Shown here: positions 23,888-31,578 of the stretch, one piece after another
How the letters are laid out: each line of letters opens with the position of its first letter
Numbering within the stretch: position 1 is the stretch's first letter
Source: Atlantibacter sp. RC6
GTDB lineage: Bacteria > Pseudomonadota > Gammaproteobacteria > Enterobacterales > Enterobacteriaceae
DNA length: 64,000 nt
Assembly: GCF_014193285.1 (NCBI RefSeq)
Contig: NZ_JACHZE010000003.1
Coordinates: 1 to 64,000 of the forward strand
Direction of reading: 5' to 3'
Position numbers and translations under genes: made by a program
Notes under the pieces: model-generated
The model's database searches: none
What the model was told of the DNA's origin: nothing
The model's input: the letters and a program-made list of their open reading frames with translations, nothing else

Positions 23888-24852
23888 TATGCAGCCACCT
23901 TTTTCAAAAATGTCATCTCGCGAACCTGATCGCCGTTGACCAGCAGATCGTTAAAATCCCCGTTGTCGCACCAGCGCACACTAACTTTTTCAATGTCATT
24001 TTTTGCCAGCAAGTTAGCGTGGGCACACTCGAACGCCGCCGCATGGCCCGTTGCTGAATGAGGGTCCATGTCGGCAAAAATGATGAGATGCCGGACGCCA
24101 GATGGTGCGCGAAACTTCTTCATAAACCCGCTGTTCAGCGTTGCCCAGGTATTGCAGCCGTATAGCTGTACCCCGGATAAAGCCGTTTCAATACCTTCCG
24201 CAATACCCAGTGTGGACGCGACGGGAAACATCCTCACCGCAACCGACTGGGCATGATCCAGATAGGACTCCTCCTGTAACGAGTAAAGGCGTTTCTGCCC
24301 GTCGCCCATCGGTGCCTTTTTATCGCCGTCAAGATAGGTCCGGTGCAGATAACACAGCTCACCCCGGTTATCTGTCGCCAGCGAATACAACGACTGATAT
24401 ACGTGGCCCTGATAGCGTTCCTTCGGACAAAACCGCACCGCTTCAGCAGGTAGCTTTGTGATCCCCCGGTTCAGGAGATATTGAGCCGCGCTTGTGCCGC
24501 GAGGACCTTCCAGCTTTGAAAATTTGCTCACCACCCGCTGTCGCAGGCTGGTGGCTGTGGTGTTGATCGGTGTTGCGCGATGCCGGTAGTCATTACCAAG
24601 CAGGGCGTCGATTTCCCGGCAGACTTCAGCGAATGATTTCCCCTGGGTCTGAACTACAAGACTGATCCCGTTGCCGCTGCCACATTTGCAAATCCACGTA
24701 CCGTTTCCGTCCTGATCATCAATGCGGAAACTTCCCCGCGTGGCGCAAAGCGGACACTCACCCTTGAAGTGCCGCCCTCCGGTAACAGGCGGGAGTCCGT
24801 AATGTTCAAAAATTTCCGGCCATCGGCCTTTTGCTGCTTCAGTGGTTTTCAA
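23887..24852 (-). CDS. Phage DNA primase with zinc-binding and Toprim domains
   Basis: A 321-residue protein. The N-terminus has a CHC2-like zinc finger (CPLCATRGSF ... WICKCGSGNG). The C-terminal half is a Toprim domain: the Glu motif LGIAEGIETALSG and the Asp motif IIFADMDPHSATG. It would synthesise primers for phage replication, like the P4-alpha and DUF7146 class. It overlaps the helicase gene by 4 bases, so both work as one module. Confidence 0.88.
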   Translation of the reverse strand: MKTTEAAKGRWPEIFEHYGLPPVTGGRHFKGECPLCATRGSFRIDDQDGNGTWICKCGSGNGISLVVQTQGKSFAEVCREIDALLGNDYRHRATPINTTATSLRQRVVSKFSKLEGPRGTSAAQYLLNRGITKLPAEAVRFCPKERYQGHVYQSLYSLATDNRGELCYLHRTYLDGDKKAPMGDGQKRLYSLQEESYLDHAQSVAVRMFPVASTLGIAEGIETALSGVQLYGCNTWATLNSGFMKKFRAPSGVRHLIIFADMDPHSATGHAAAFECAHANLLAKNDIEKVSVRWCDNGDFNDLLVNGDQVREMTFLKKVAA

Positions 24853-26513
24853 GTTCTCTCTCCCGCATGATTACGAAGTTGTTCAAACTGCTTTTTAGCG
24901 CTGATGATCCTGCTGGTCGGACAGCCCTCAGGAATGGTTGTCAATTGCTGAGGCTGCCCCTCAGTTCGGTTGTGAACGACGGGCGTCTGTTGTAACTGCC
25001 GTTTCTCCTGTCCTTTTGCCCAGGCGATTTGTTTATGCCGGATGTAATTGCTGACTTCGGGGGTGATCTCCATCGGGAAATCGCTCAACCCGTTAGGCCA
25101 CTCCCCGAATTTGTCCCGGAAGGTGTGAAGGCACCACCCGTTACTGACGGGTTTGCCGGTTGAAGCGCGCTGGCGCTGGTAAAATTTAATCTGGCTCCAC
25201 CAGGCCTGTTTGGTGCTTTTCGTTGCAACGGAAGAGCCTTTAGAAAGCTTTTTAATTTTGCGTGAGGTGTCGGTGTCCACGTCGGAACCGGCCAGCGGTT
25301 TAAAGCCGCACTTGGGGCAAACGTAAACGCCTGCCGGCTTCATGAAGTGACATTCTGGACACTCTTTAGGGATTTTTTCGGCTCGCTCTTCCGCTGCCCG
25401 TGCTGCCGCCTCCTTCATGCCATCGCTGGAATCCAGCAGAACGTCGTATTCGATAGCATCGGGAAAGCCCAGGCGGTGAACGGTTCCGCTGTGATCGAAG
25501 ATCAGACAGGTATCCTTGCCCGGCGCAGTGCGAAGCCCGCGACCGATACACTGTATCCACCGTATTTCTGATTTAGTGGGTCGGGCATAGATGATGCAGC
25601 GCACATCGCTGTCGAACCCGGCCACCAGCACGCCCACAGACACGAGGATTTTTGTCGCACCAGTTTCGAAGCGGTGGATCATTACCTGGCGCTGGTCATG
25701 GGGTGTTTCCGCTGTCATGACTTCAGCGTTCACCCCGGCTTTGTTGAACTGAATGGTGACGAAATTAGCGTGAGCCACGTTTACGCAGAAAGCGATAGTG
25801 GGGAGGTCGCGCCCGTTCTCAAGCCAGTTACTCACAATGTCGCCCACCAGATCAGAGCCGCTCATGATTTCTGCCAGTTGGGTTTCGTTGTAGTCCCTGC
25901 CAAAATCCGACGCGGACATTTTCACGCCCTTCAAATCCGGCTTTGTGGGCGCATAAAACTCAAACGGACTGAGGTCGCCGCGTTTGATAAGTTCGCTGAT
26001 GGTGGTGGGCTTAATCAGACGCTGATAGTAGTTGCCCAGGAACGATGAAAAAGGGGTACCGGAAAGCCCGATAACCTTAACGTCCGTTTCGCTGGTAAGG
26101 CGTTCAATCTCTTTCAGGATGGTGCGCTTACGGAGATGGGCTTCATCGATAATCAGCAGATTAATATTGTCGGGAAAATCACGGCGGATCAGGGTGTCGG
26201 CGCTGGCAATCTGGATCAGGCGCTCCGGATCTGCCTCACCCTTATCTGCTTCGGCCCATACAAGACCAATCTCGTCAGGATTCAGTCCATAGCTTATAAA
26301 ACGGCTGGCGGTCTGCCGCAGCAAAACAGTGTACGGAGCGACAAAAAGCACCCGCATACCACGGCTGACAAAGCCGTCAGTGATGAAAGCGGCCAGTCCT
26401 GTTTTACCGCTGCCGGTGGGTGCATATACCATGAAGGAATTCTGTGCCCTCCACTCACGACGCAGCATATTCAGTGCCCGGTCCTGTGCAAAATTTGGTG
26501 TGATTGTCAGCAT
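24849..26513 (-). CDS. DEAD/DEAH-box superfamily 2 helicase
   Basis: A 554-residue helicase. Walker A APTGSGKTG is at residues 31-39, DEAH at 123-126, SGTP follows as motif III and QCIGRGLR as motif VI. A zinc ribbon (CPECHF ... CPKCG) lies near residue 385. With the primase it replaces the lambda O/P type replication genes, a module seen in several enterobacterial prophages. The exact substrate, replication fork or origin, is inferred. Confidence 0.92.
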   Translation of the reverse strand: MLTITPNFAQDRALNMLRREWRAQNSFMVYAPTGSGKTGLAAFITDGFVSRGMRVLFVAPYTVLLRQTASRFISYGLNPDEIGLVWAEADKGEADPERLIQIASADTLIRRDFPDNINLLIIDEAHLRKRTILKEIERLTSETDVKVIGLSGTPFSSFLGNYYQRLIKPTTISELIKRGDLSPFEFYAPTKPDLKGVKMSASDFGRDYNETQLAEIMSGSDLVGDIVSNWLENGRDLPTIAFCVNVAHANFVTIQFNKAGVNAEVMTAETPHDQRQVMIHRFETGATKILVSVGVLVAGFDSDVRCIIYARPTKSEIRWIQCIGRGLRTAPGKDTCLIFDHSGTVHRLGFPDAIEYDVLLDSSDGMKEAAARAAEERAEKIPKECPECHFMKPAGVYVCPKCGFKPLAGSDVDTDTSRKIKKLSKGSSVATKSTKQAWWSQIKFYQRQRASTGKPVSNGWCLHTFRDKFGEWPNGLSDFPMEITPEVSNYIRHKQIAWAKGQEKRQLQQTPVVHNRTEGQPQQLTTIPEGCPTSRIISAKKQFEQLRNHAGERT

Positions 26514-26796
26514 CTGCCGCCTCTAACTCTGTGCCTGTAAGTGAGCCTGAACTTTTCCAGGAAAAACCCACCTGTCCGCCTTTCATGTTTAGCCGTCTAA
26601 ATGGCTGTGCTGTTTTTTTTGGAGGAGGTTACTGCTTACTGAGATCTACTTAACCTATGTACCTGTCTCCTGGAAAAGGACGCTATACCTGCCCCTTCTC
26701 CCAACTCCCCCCTTACCCCCCTCTTCCCTCTTCCCCACTTTTTGGTGGTTTAGACATCCAGACACCTTTAAGTCTGAACATTCCAAGAGGTGATCA
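26514..26796 (-). other. Non-coding gap with guanine-run tract upstream of helicase
   Basis: The minus strand has six runs of 3 to 6 G between 26736 and 26692 (C runs on plus at 26692-95, 26700-02, 26707-12, 26716-21, 26726-28, 26733-36), with loops of at most five bases. A leftward early transcript would contain this G-rich RNA in the helicase leader. On the plus strand a hairpin AGCC...GGCT with a later T run lies at about 26591-26620. The replication origin may lie here, but no iterons were seen. Confidence 0.5.
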
Positions 26797-27072
26797 TCAC
26801 TGACCGAATGAAGGGGGCTTTTCTGTGTAACCCTGTAAAGCTCGGTGATACTTTCTGGCGTACTCACGAAGGCGTGTGTTTGCTTCGTGTCTTGCTTTGT
26901 TCTCTTTGCGAAAGCTCACTGGCTCGCTGTTCAAAAACTCCTCGTAGACTTCTCCGTAACGAACGATTGCCTTTTGCCTGGCTGATGGGGGTAGCGCTGA
27001 TAACTGTTCCTGTATCCACTCCGCATCGGCTTTGCTGTATACCTGCGGCATCACCGCGCTGTTAACATGCAT
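26797..27072 (-). CDS. Hypothetical early phage protein between Cro and helicase
   Basis: A 91-residue, strongly charged helical protein (ATG 27051 is an alternative start). It overlaps the Cro-like gene by 11 bases. It is in the position of lambda cII but shows no clear HTH. The segment KENKARHEANTRLREYARKYH is basic and could bind nucleic acid. Function unknown. Confidence 0.65.
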   Translation of the reverse strand: MHVNSAVMPQVYSKADAEWIQEQLSALPPSARQKAIVRYGEVYEEFLNSEPVSFRKENKARHEANTRLREYARKYHRALQGYTEKPPSFGQ

Positions 27073-27304
27073 GGTTCGAGTGCAACAGTTCAGGCCAAAT
27101 TTTTTGCCAGTTGTTAGGGCTAAGCGCTTTACGGGTTACTTTTCCACCGCTGTGTATTTCAATCTGAGCGCAAATTTCTGGACCTATCGGTTTACCTGTG
27201 CTCATGACCTTCCTCAGGTAATTGAGGGTGGTACCGCAGTTCTTTGCGAAAACCCTTTTTTCTTCAGGCGTTAAAGTCGCCATGTATTGCTTCAAAGTTT
27301 CCAT
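27062..27304 (-). CDS. Cro-like / YdaS-type HTH repressor
   Basis: An 80-residue protein from ATG 27304, which follows AGAGG. Residues 1-50 (METLKQYMATLTPEEKRVFAKNCGTTLNYLRKVMSTGKPIG) have the helix-turn-helix of the YdaS/Cro family, which lies opposite the cI gene in many lambdoid prophages. It is the first gene of the leftward lytic operon and should act against the repressor. Confidence 0.8.
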   Translation of the reverse strand: METLKQYMATLTPEEKRVFAKNCGTTLNYLRKVMSTGKPIGPEICAQIEIHSGGKVTRKALSPNNWQKIWPELLHSNHAC

Positions 27305-27333
27305 AGTTAACCTCTGTACAAACATCAGGATTG

Positions 27334-27362
27334 ATATTACCCGTAGGTATCAAGATAATCAA
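27334..27362 (-). promoter_or_regulatory. Leftward lytic promoter (PR-type)
   Basis: Minus-strand -35 TTGATT (27357-27362) and -10 TAATAT (27334-27339) with a 17-base spacer, about 30 bases upstream of the Cro-like start. Operator 1 covers the -10 and spacer. Confidence 0.7.
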
Positions 27363-27389
27363 TACCCATAGGTTATTTACCACCGGGTA
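27338..27389. promoter_or_regulatory. Three repressor operators between cro and cI
   Basis: Three 12-base near-palindromes with the pattern TACC-N4-GGTA: 27338-27349 (TACCCGTAGGTA), 27363-27374 (TACCCATAGGTT) and 27378-27389 (TACCACCGGGTA). They flank and overlap the leftward promoter, as in lambda OR. Two candidate rightward promoters for cI are TTGATA/GATAAT (27331/27354) and TTTACC/TAAAAT (27376/27398). Confidence 0.75.
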
Positions 27390-27401
27390 ACAAAGGTTAA
27401 A

Positions 27402-28079
27402 ATGAGAGCTATGGATAAATACGAAAAACGTCGTTTACGACTCATCCAATTGAGGGATGATTACTGTGATGGGAACGCCTCAAAACTCGCGAGAAAGATT
27501 GAGCGAGAGCCTTCCTACGTTATAAGAATGCTATGGCCTGAGGGCAAAGCAGGTAGAAAACGCATAGCCGACGATATGATCGAAGTTATCGAAAAATCGT
27601 TCGGTTTACCCCGGGGGTGGATGGATGGTATCAGTCAAGAAAAATCGAATGTCGAACTAGTTCAACAACCAAATCCAGGGAAGAGATATCCAGTGATCAG
27701 TTGGGTAAGCGCAGGAGCTTGGGCAGAAGCTATAGAACCGTACACACTCAACGACGTTGAAGAGTGGTGTGAATCGGATGCCCATGTAGAAGGTGAAGGG
27801 TTTTGGCTCCGTATAAAAGGGGACTCCATGACATCACCTGTGGGCATGAGCATTCCAGAAGGTATGATGGTTCTCTTTGATACCGGTCGCGAAGCTATGC
27901 ATGGAAGTCTCGTACTGGCAAAGCTCATAGATGCCAATGAGGCAACCTTTAAAAAGCTAGTAATCGATGGAGGCGATCATTTTTTAAAGCCGCTCAACCC
28001 AGCTTACCCACTAATCCCTATAGACGGGAATTGCAAGATACTCGGTGTGGCCGTAGAGGCCAGAATAAAAATTATTTGA
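27402..28079 (+). CDS. CI-type LexA-like phage repressor
   Basis: A 225-residue repressor. The N-terminus has an HTH DNA-binding domain (residues 15-65), and the C-terminus is a peptidase S24 domain: the Ala-Gly cleavage site in WVSAGAW near residue 104, the Ser in GDSMTSP near 147, and the Lys in VLAKLI near 188. RecA-stimulated self-cleavage would cause induction. ATG 27402 has AAGG five bases upstream; ATG 27411 could be used from a leaderless transcript. The gene lies between two operator clusters. Confidence 0.93.
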   Translation: MRAMDKYEKRRLRLIQLRDDYCDGNASKLARKIEREPSYVIRMLWPEGKAGRKRIADDMIEVIEKSFGLPRGWMDGISQEKSNVELVQQPNPGKRYPVISWVSAGAWAEAIEPYTLNDVEEWCESDAHVEGEGFWLRIKGDSMTSPVGMSIPEGMMVLFDTGREAMHGSLVLAKLIDANEATFKKLVIDGGDHFLKPLNPAYPLIPIDGNCKILGVAVEARIKII

Positions 28080-28082
28080 TTA

Positions 28083-28104
28083 AACCCGCTACGGCGGGTT
28101 TTTT
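28083..28104 (+). terminator. Intrinsic terminator of the repressor gene
   Basis: Plus-strand hairpin AACCCGCT-AC-GGCGGGTT followed by six T, just after the stop at 28079. Confidence 0.85.
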
Positions 28105-28148
28105 ATTACCTTAAAAATCAAATCGATAAAAAAATTCACCAAAATTAT

Positions 28149-28190
28149 TACCCGTAGGTGTTGACGAATATTATTACCCACGGGTATTCT
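28149..28190 (+). promoter_or_regulatory. Repressor-controlled rightward early promoter (PL-type) with two operators
   Basis: -35 TTGACG (28161-28166) and -10 TATTCT (28185-28190) with an 18-base spacer. Operators TACCCGTAGGTG (28149-28160) and TACCCACGGGTA (28175-28186) touch the -35 and overlap the -10. They share the core of the operators at 27338-27389, so the same repressor should act on both sides. Confidence 0.75.
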
Positions 28191-28221
28191 CATATCACAG
28201 GCAAACAACAGGTCTAACGTT

Positions 28222-28506
28222 ATGAGCAATTCAGAACTCCAAAAACCTTTCGATATACATCAGAAATTGAGATCCAATGCTTCACGCTGGGGTTACTTAC
28301 ATGCAGCCGAACCCTGGCAGGGTGATTGTAATTTTCAACTTATTACAGATCTTTCGGGAGAAGAATGTGAGTACGCATTATACCAGCGCGTAGAAGGAGA
28401 TTATTTCTGTTTGGTGGACTTCTTCAAGAATTACAACGAAGCGTGTGAAGAAGCAAAGAATATTATTAATAGCAACCCTAAATATAAAGCAGCAATTAAT
28501 TATTAA
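28222..28506 (+). CDS. Hypothetical early protein, first gene of the rightward operon
   Basis: A 94-residue acidic protein with three cysteines. No domain recognised. It lies 32 bases past the repressor-controlled -10 element, so it is expressed when the prophage is induced and is possibly silent in the lysogen. An anti-host role is possible by analogy to early lambda genes, but there is no direct evidence. Confidence 0.65.
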   Translation: MSNSELQKPFDIHQKLRSNASRWGYLHAAEPWQGDCNFQLITDLSGEECEYALYQRVEGDYFCLVDFFKNYNEACEEAKNIINSNPKYKAAINY

Positions 28507-28567
28507 ATTCCCCCGATAATAATTACAGCTTAAATGCTGGGGATAAACTCACCTCAAGGAATTTAAA

Positions 28568-28993
28568 ATGATTAAATTTAATAAAAGAAAAAAATTAGCT
28601 TTACACAGACTTCCATTTATCGGCGGTAAGTCTAAATCCGATTTTGGGCTCAGCTTTTGGAACGTGCCATCAAAAGGCGGCTACTCGGGAGGATGCATTA
28701 CGGGAGCTGCATTGGCATGGATCTGGCTTAAGCATCTAGAAAATGAAGCAAGGGAAGGTGCGGGAAATACCCCATTCACTATTTCACGCATAGTGAGTGA
28801 AATAAGTGATCTGAGTGAAAATGATTCGTTAAAAGGGCAGATGATAGGATTCTTTGAAATCATCGAGGTTGTTCATTTTAAATTAATTTCAGATTCCAGA
28901 ATTCATTTTACGAAAGACGAAAAAAAACTTATCGAACAAGCTAATGCGGGACTGAAAGATATACCGGAGGGAAAGAATAATGAGTTTCATTAA
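28568..28993 (+). CDS. Hypothetical early phage protein
   Basis: A 141-residue protein with a ribosome site (AAGGAATTTAAA). The N-terminus is basic (KFNKRKKLALHR), followed by a glycine-rich segment (KGGYSGGCITGAALAWIWLKH) that could insert in a membrane or bury in a core. The rest is acidic and helical. No family recognised. It overlaps the next small gene. Confidence 0.6.
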   Translation: MIKFNKRKKLALHRLPFIGGKSKSDFGLSFWNVPSKGGYSGGCITGAALAWIWLKHLENEAREGAGNTPFTISRIVSEISDLSENDSLKGQMIGFFEIIEVVHFKLISDSRIHFTKDEKKLIEQANAGLKDIPEGKNNEFH

Positions 28994-29087
28994 GGATGTG
29001 GCTGCATACAAATCAGCGCTTATGTACATGAGCTGTGGTCATGAAGTGATTGCGTATCTTTATTTACGCAAAGCATATGGGAGATAA
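28980..29087 (+). CDS. Small protein of 35 residues, early operon
   Basis: ATG 28980 has GGAGG nine bases upstream, and the frame MSFIKDVAAYKSALMYMSC ends at 29087. The next gene starts two bases later, a spacing that supports translation. Sequence is helical and amphipathic, with one cysteine. No homology recognised. Confidence 0.55.
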   Translation: MSFIKDVAAYKSALMYMSCGHEVIAYLYLRKAYGR

Positions 29088-29089
29088 CC

Positions 29090-29314
29090 ATGCCAACACG
29101 ACAGGATATTCAGGATATAACGACCACAACAGAACATCTTTACGCTTTGTTAGAGGTCATATCCCAACAATATAAATCCATTAACTCTTATCAAATGGAA
29201 AACCTCGTAGAGATAGCTTACCTCCTGTCTGCAAAGGTTAATTCATGGGCAGTTAAGGAAGAAAAAATAGTTCTTGAGATTGAGGAGCATCAACGCAATG
29301 GAAAACGTAATTGA
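29090..29314 (+). CDS. Hypothetical early phage protein
   Basis: A 74-residue helical protein (TTTTEHLYALLEVISQQYKS, LVEIAYLLSAKV). It starts 2 bases after the 35-residue gene and overlaps the following gene start, so it is translationally coupled. No known domain. Confidence 0.6.
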   Translation: MPTRQDIQDITTTTEHLYALLEVISQQYKSINSYQMENLVEIAYLLSAKVNSWAVKEEKIVLEIEEHQRNGKRN

Positions 29315-29657
29315 CTTATACCGCCGTCGGATTGCTCACGCTGCATTAAACAGGCTCAAAAATAAAACATCGGGAAATCTCCTGATTGTGAATCTTCCGA
29401 ATGGCGCAATCGAAACGGTGGAAATAACAGAAAGTGTAATGACTCAGTTACTGAGACGATTCGAGCTAATGGCTCGCAGTGAATTTGGCAATCGGAAGGA
29501 AACTGAATCATTTATTAAAGCCACTTACCAGAATGCAATTGGCATCAATAAGAACACTGAGTACCTGACCGAATCAGGGAAATTAATTGTCGATGATTTG
29601 TTTAAAGAAGTCACCGACTACGTGAAAGAGAAACATCTAAGCGGAGGTGTCCAGTGA
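29298..29657 (+). CDS. Hypothetical early phage protein
   Basis: About 119 residues from ATG 29298 (MENVIDLYRRR); the longer frame from 29274 lies inside the previous gene. A central segment LLIVNLPNGAIETVEI suggests beta strands, flanked by helices. No family recognised. Confidence 0.6.
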   Translation: MENVIDLYRRRIAHAALNRLKNKTSGNLLIVNLPNGAIETVEITESVMTQLLRRFELMARSEFGNRKETESFIKATYQNAIGINKNTEYLTESGKLIVDDLFKEVTDYVKEKHLSGGVQ

Positions 29658-29890
29658 AAGAGTTTACTCAGGAACAATTGCGCGCGGCTGGGCTCCGCTG
29701 CGTATGTCCGGTGGATCTGCACGTTGCACCGAATTTTACAGGACGCGTCGTCGTCCACCTGAAAGAGGGGCGGGCCATCTGTGATTGTCGCCTAACCCTG
29801 GACGATCACATCACAACCCTTCAGGGTTTTATCGAACTGGCCCGTGAAGCTGGCTGGTGCATCAGCCCGCCTAAAGAGGTTATGCGATGA
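29654..29890 (+). CDS. Hypothetical phage protein with four cysteines
   Basis: A 78-residue protein with the arrangement CVC (residues 16-18) and CDC near 43-45, which might bind a metal, plus a Cys in the C-terminal WCISPP. Overlaps both neighbours by 4 bases. No function known. Confidence 0.6.
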   Translation: MKEFTQEQLRAAGLRCVCPVDLHVAPNFTGRVVVHLKEGRAICDCRLTLDDHITTLQGFIELAREAGWCISPPKEVMR

Positions 29891-30105
29891 CACTGACAGC
29901 TATCCGCGTTCCCGAATGGGTACATGTCCAAGCGATTAACGTTCTGCGCCGTTACCGCCAGCGCCGGGTTGCGCCGTGTCGTATCCATTGCGGCAACCTC
30001 AGTCTGAGGGTCAACCGCCGTTGGCGCCTTCTTTCCCGCGACGGCGGCCAGAACTGGCAGGTTTTATCGCACGAGTCATATAACAAATTGAAGGACCGGA
30101 AATGA
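29887..30105 (+). CDS. Small basic phage protein
   Basis: A 72-residue, arginine-rich protein (VLRRYRQRRVAPCRIHCGNLSLRVNRRWRLLSR). The charge suggests nucleic-acid binding. Similar small basic proteins occur near int in enterobacterial prophages. Function unknown. Confidence 0.6.
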   Translation: MTLTAIRVPEWVHVQAINVLRRYRQRRVAPCRIHCGNLSLRVNRRWRLLSRDGGQNWQVLSHESYNKLKDRK

Positions 30106-30608
30106 AAAACGATAAAAGCACGAACGTAAAGCAACTGGTTGAGCGTCTGAGGGAAATACAGAAGCAATCCGACATAACGATTCCTGGCTGGATGCTTGAT
30201 GAAAATCGTTATGGGAAGGGTGAGCTTACTGTTGAAGAACAACGTGAGTGGGCCGAAACCATCGTCCAGTCCATGCGCGGTACGGTCGCCCTGCTCTATC
30301 TCATCAGCTGCGAAAAACGCTGGGGGTTACGTGAGGGCGAATACCAGATCAAGACCGGGGAATTTACTTTCGGCTTAACCCGAGAACTTATCGAAAATCT
30401 GCTCATTAAGCATGTTGAAAGAACACTGATTGAACACAGACCGCAGGAACAATATCTGGCGGTATTCCAGTTCTATTACGCCGACGATCAGCGCGTGAAA
30501 GACGGAGGCCAGTCCTGGTTCAGCAGCTTTCTCGACGATATTTTCGTTGATCTCGCGGTTCGATTACGTACTGGCGAAACGATGCCAGTTAAACCGGTTA
30601 TGCACTGA
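30102..30608 (+). CDS. Hypothetical phage protein
   Basis: A 168-residue acidic cytosolic protein that overlaps the upstream gene by 4 bases. Helices dominate, with no recognised motif. It precedes the ORF6N gene in the same operon. Confidence 0.6.
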   Translation: MKNDKSTNVKQLVERLREIQKQSDITIPGWMLDENRYGKGELTVEEQREWAETIVQSMRGTVALLYLISCEKRWGLREGEYQIKTGEFTFGLTRELIENLLIKHVERTLIEHRPQEQYLAVFQFYYADDQRVKDGGQSWFSSFLDDIFVDLAVRLRTGETMPVKPVMH

Positions 30609-30619
30609 GGAAAACGATA

Positions 30620-31369
30620 ATGAGCACAGTAACCATTAACAACAAACAGCTTCCTGCAGTGGAATATCGCGGACAGCGCGTTGTAACTCTGGCGATGATT
30701 GATGATGTCCACCAGCGCCCGGACGGAACTGCTGGACGCAATTTCCGAGAAAACAAGTCTCGCCTTATTGAAGGGGAAGACTACTTCGAATTAGGTTCCG
30801 ACGAAATTCGTCGACACCTCCCTGACGGCATTTTCTCAAAATTTGCAGCATCAGGAATTGTACTTGTCGAATCCGGTTATCTGATGCTGGTGAAATCATT
30901 TACCGATGATCTTGCCTGGCAGGTTCAGCGTGAGTTGGTTAACTGCTACTTCCGCACTCGCGCACCGCTGACTGAAATTGAGATGATCGCAGCGATGGCC
31001 GCTGATGCTGTTCGCCAGCAGAAACGTCTGAGCCAGGTTGAAGAACAAATCGAAGCAGTCACCGAGACGGTGGATAACATAAAGCGCGGCAACATGCGGG
31101 CCGGTTATGTTGGTTACCGCCAGGCAGTAGCCAAAAGTGGATTATCTGACGCCAAGTGCCGAACCCTTGTTAACGCTTATCGCATTCCTACGGATACGCA
31201 CGAATTTATGACCCCTGACGGTCTGCTGTCACGTCGCGCCATTGTTGAGCTGGAGCCATTCATGAAGGCTTTCCGCCAGATGATGAGCGAAGCCGAGCCA
31301 CGCGGCACACGCTGGTTTCACCCCAGAATGGGGTTATTCCAGGCGATCGGGTGGGAGAATAAACCATGA
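30620..31369 (+). CDS. ORF6N-domain phage regulator
   Basis: A 249-residue protein. The N-terminal ~110 residues are an ORF6N/Bro-N-type domain (VVTLAMIDDVHQRPDGTAGRNFRENKSRLIEGEDYF, then GYLMLVKSFTDDLAWQVQRELV). A coiled coil follows at about residues 125-155. Such proteins are putative DNA-binding antirepressors or regulators in phages. It overlaps the excisionase gene by 4 bases. Confidence 0.82.
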   Translation: MSTVTINNKQLPAVEYRGQRVVTLAMIDDVHQRPDGTAGRNFRENKSRLIEGEDYFELGSDEIRRHLPDGIFSKFAASGIVLVESGYLMLVKSFTDDLAWQVQRELVNCYFRTRAPLTEIEMIAAMAADAVRQQKRLSQVEEQIEAVTETVDNIKRGNMRAGYVGYRQAVAKSGLSDAKCRTLVNAYRIPTDTHEFMTPDGLLSRRAIVELEPFMKAFRQMMSEAEPRGTRWFHPRMGLFQAIGWENKP

Positions 31370-31578
31370 TTAATCTCGATGTCATACCCATTACAAGCTA
31401 CTGCAAATCTGTAGGCGAAACGCTGGATGCCGTTAACAAACGGTTACATCGTGGAGTATGGAAAGAAGGCGTTCATGTTTTAAAAGTTGATGGTTCCAAA
31501 GAACGATGGATCGACTTAACAGAGGTTGCAAAATGGGCACGCAAAAACAAGGACCCTTATCTCTCCCAAGAGGAATAA
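31366..31578 (+). CDS. xis: Excisionase Xis
   Basis: A 70-residue winged-helix-type protein (LDVIPITSYCKSVGETLDAVNKRLHRGVWKEGVHVLK), the HK022/Xis-family pattern, encoded just before and overlapping the integrase. It directs integrase to excision. Confidence 0.85.
   Translation: MINLDVIPITSYCKSVGETLDAVNKRLHRGVWKEGVHVLKVDGSKERWIDLTEVAKWARKNKDPYLSQEE

Noticed and set aside
26655..26867. 70-codon minus-strand frame across the G-run tract
   Set aside because: It starts inside the 91-residue gene in another frame and its end is a translation of the purine tract (GGKGGVGRRGR). No ribosome site.
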